Source: Flavobacteriales bacterium
GTDB taxonomy: Bacteria > Bacteroidota > Bacteroidia > Flavobacteriales_D > Crocinitomicaceae
Assembly (NCBI GenBank): GCA_009926905.1
Contig: RFNX01000628.1
Location: forward strand, 1 to 5,628
Direction of reading: 5' to 3'
DNA length: 5,628 bases
A program made the translations under genes and the position numbers. This document shows, piece after piece, positions 5,301 through 5,628 of this stretch. Every line of letters starts with the position of its first letter. Positions within the stretch are counted from its first letter, which is position 1. Under the pieces are notes generated by a model. It saw only the letters and a list, made by a program, of their open reading frames with translations. It ran no database searches and was not told the DNA's origin.

Positions 5301-5628
5301 AACACCAATCCCCACAGTAATAGGTACTCAAGGTGGAACTTATACAAGTGGAATAGGTCTTTCTTTGAATGCAATAAATGGTCAGATTTCTTTGTCAAAC
5401 TCTACACCTGGAGCATATTCAATAACTTATACAAGTCCAGGTCCACAATGCCCTGCTTCAAGTTCATTTAACATCACAATAGAAGACTATCCTATAGTTG
5501 ATGCTGGTGAAGATTTAACAGTTTGTGTTGGAAACCCAATTACACTTTCGGGAAGTGGTGCGAATGCTTATTCTTGGAACTATGCGTTACAAAATGGTGT
5601 ACCTTATCTTCCAAATTTAGGTCAAACT
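2347..5628 (+). CDS. giant modular secreted surface protein (adhesin-like, probable T9SS cargo), 3' end beyond window
   Basis: Open for 1094 codons with no stop or frameshift before the window ends. Signal peptide 1-19 (MKNLYILIFSLAFSLIGNA, cleavage before Gln20). Then: domain A 21-169; repeats R1 173-269, R2 274-366, R3 368-461; domain B 466-614, a second copy of A; repeat R4 621-715; a unique region about 717-888 (CFNDS, LIYSCPP and NNTVYLVPITMYS are notable); a SprB-repeat-like unit about 889-963 (GTIAATLTGGSP ... GPYSFSITDNNGCP); an Ig-like unit about 968-1046 (GTQGGTY ... TPGAYSITYTS); and the start of a PKD/Ig-like domain from about 1047 (VDAGEDLTVCVGNPITLSGSG). Such chains are typical of Flavobacteriales surface proteins that end in a gliding-motility or T9SS sorting domain; that C-terminus is not visible here, so T9SS export is inferred. 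Residues 19-1094 contain no Lys or His and one Arg (451). The role is probably adhesion or cell-surface matrix. Confidence 0.93.
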   Translation, partial: MKNLYILIFSLAFSLIGNAQCNGADPFCTGTNYNFPNSTGVANLGAVDCLGSTPNPVWYYMEIDQAGSMTINISQANSTGTGIDVDYIVWGPYSSITAACAGANPFPTAAGSGSSVVSCSYSSSATETATIPNAQVGQVYVMLLTNFSDQAGSITFGQTMGSGSGSADCSFTCGVNLTSIPSACSSNTYSLDGVLTVTPGPGISVPNTGTVTIQSSCGGAPQTFNAPFTNIPYSITGLSANGAACTVTATFSNFPNCNATQTYTAPAACTTTTCSISSVTATPTACSNSAYGLSGNITFTNPPASGTLTVTSTSGGTQTFNAPFTSPLAYNIANQPANGSSNTVTATFSADGACTNTASYNAPAACGCAITALTATPTACANDLYNVSGSVTFNTAPASGTLTISNSCGGTAVVLNAPFTSPQAYSFNNLTANGSSCTVTATFSANNACNRTQTYTAPAACVNPPCLQDPFCTDSPITFPAGTNQTAASVTYPNNNYGCLGSSPNPAWYYMEIANPGSLGINMTNSSGVDIDFVLYGPYSSLPNAQTYCNNMGTSGSGSSVNTVVDCSFSGSASETANIANAQTGEVYVLLVTNFSNSPTNISFNSSGSATTDCSIVTPVCAITNFTGTPSACDATTNLYSLNGTVTFTDPPTTGTLTIQNNCGTPQIFNAPFGASINYNFTGLTSNGAACTLTATFSADPACTSTLNYNAPVFCNCLAEIGTYVTNVNGYTLSNSILCFNDSLVVNSNNNWVPPAEIIGATTVGSPTYDPNAPVYDPGVAWLIYSCPPTVSTTPAQAAASGLTINDDPCLQGIVAGTPSISYINDLSLITSFPAGTFTNNTVYLVPITMYSLVDGIYSYVVLPANDCFELGTPIQLQLLPQITANQTNNCANGTIAATLTGGSPQFNGGNYTVVPNSQSPSSAIFVNTSVASGGTIILGNLTDGPYSFSITDNNGCPQTISGIFTGPQSATLTYPDNLYCLNEATPIPTVIGTQGGTYTSGIGLSLNAINGQISLSNSTPGAYSITYTSPGPQCPASSSFNITIEDYPIVDAGEDLTVCVGNPITLSGSGANAYSWNYALQNGVPYLPNLGQT
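2407..2853 (+). repeat. domain A: first copy of a 149-residue six-cysteine domain in the giant protein
   Basis: Encodes residues 21-169. Cysteines are at 21, 28, 49, 100, 119 and 169. Shared landmarks with the copy at 3742-4188 are DPFCT near the start, CLGS.PNP.WYYMEI (49-63), an Asp-rich strand D84-V-D86-Y leading to GPYSS, a SCSYS/DCSFS motif, NAQ.G..YV.L.TNFS (133-148) and a closing DCS. Tryptophan 58 and the paired aspartates are conserved between copies. The domain type recurs in my memory of Flavobacteriales surface proteins; no function is known to me. Confidence 0.85.
2863..3153 (+). repeat. repeat R1 of the approximately 95-residue Cys-rich repeat family
   Basis: Encodes residues 173-269 (97 aa). 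Cysteines at 173, 184, 217, 245, 257 and 269. Core motifs shared with the other copies: a strand ending in GT.TI, SCGG..QTFNAPF, ANG.AC.VTATFS and a closing TYTAPAAC. It carries a few extra residues before GTVTIQ (199-209) compared with R2 and R3. TIQ..CG and NGAACT place it closest to R4. Confidence 0.88.
3166..3444 (+). repeat. repeat R2 of the Cys-rich repeat family, lacking the middle cysteine pair
   Basis: Encodes residues 274-366 (93 aa). Four cysteines remain (274, 286, 354, 366). The two that in the other repeats sit in SCGG and NG..CT are Ser314 and Asn342 here. The rest of the pattern (SGTLTVT, QTFNAPFTSP, NTVTATFSADGAC, APAAC) is intact, so it is a genuine copy. Confidence 0.88.
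3448..3729 (+). repeat. repeat R3 of the Cys-rich repeat family
   Basis: Encodes residues 368-461 (94 aa), following R2 after a single residue. All six cysteines are present (368, 380, 408, 437, 449, 461). It shares ASGTLT, APFTSP.AY and NGSS.TVTATFSA with R2, making these two the closest pair. It contains Arg451, the only basic residue visible in the mature protein. Confidence 0.88.
3742..4188 (+). repeat. domain B: second copy of the six-cysteine domain in the giant protein
   Basis: Encodes residues 466-614. Cysteines at 466, 472, 499, 549, 567 and 614 correspond one to one with those of domain A. CLGSSPNPAWYYMEI (499-513), VDIDF (529-533), GPYSS, DCSFS and NAQTGEVYVLLVTNFS (582-597) mirror the first copy. 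It is inserted between R3 and R4, so the repeat tract is split. Confidence 0.85.
4207..4491 (+). repeat. repeat R4 of the Cys-rich repeat family
   Basis: Encodes residues 621-715 (95 aa) directly after domain B. All six cysteines are present (621, 633, 663, 691, 703, 715). TIQNNCG and GLTSNGAACT resemble R1 more than R2 or R3, and the closing APVFC departs from the APAAC of the others. Confidence 0.87.
5011..5235 (+). other. SprB-repeat-like segment of the giant protein
   Basis: Encodes about residues 889-963. The pattern of a Cys then GTI.ATLTGGSP..., followed by an NLTDGPYSFSITDNNGCP ending, matches the shape of SprB-type repeats of Bacteroidota adhesins (GG.P at the front, G.Y...V.D..GC at the end). 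It is longer in the middle than a typical unit, so the assignment is approximate. Confidence 0.55.

Overview
The window is low-GC, has short intergenic gaps and lacks Shine-Dalgarno motifs. Its candidate promoters resemble the TTG...TAnnTTTG signal of Bacteroidota, and its secreted proteins carry modular Cys-rich repeats typical of type IX secretion (T9SS)/gliding-associated surface proteins. Together these point to a marine or freshwater member of the Flavobacteriales. A Crocinitomicaceae/Fluviicola-like organism is my best guess from the repeat style, but this is recollection and was not tested by a search.

Left part (1-1852, minus strand): a compact operon read right to left. It starts with a complete ketoacyl-ACP synthase III-like enzyme (839-1852, TTG start), followed after 30 nt by a 77-aa acyl carrier protein (575-808, ATG start). 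A second, divergent KAS III-like enzyme follows (1-575, GTG start, C-terminus cut by the window edge) and overlaps the ACP stop codon by one base (TAGTG). Both synthases keep the active-site Cys; the complete one keeps the whole Cys-His-Asn triad. This looks like a dedicated acyl-assembly cassette (secondary lipid, polyene/resorcinol-type product or acylated glycan) rather than housekeeping fatty acid synthesis. The product cannot be read from this window.

Middle (1853-1998): a 146-bp divergent intergenic region holding candidate promoters for both directions.

Right part (1999-5628, plus strand): a small secreted lysine-rich protein (1999-2334) of unknown function. Twelve nt later begins a very large secreted protein (2347 to beyond the window; 1094 codons visible without a stop). 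It has a signal peptide, two copies of an approximately 149-aa six-Cys domain, four copies of an approximately 95-aa Cys-rich repeat arranged A-R-R-R-B-R, then a unique region, a SprB-like repeat and the start of Ig/PKD-like domains. It is probably a T9SS-exported adhesin or matrix protein.

Most notable observations: the synthase-ACP-synthase layout with non-ATG starts on both enzymes and ATG on the carrier; an ACP with SSM instead of DSL at the attachment site; near-total absence of basic residues in the giant protein (no Lys or His and one Arg in about 1075 residues) beside a small Lys-rich secreted protein; and coordinated loss of two cysteines in one repeat, which predicts a specific disulfide.
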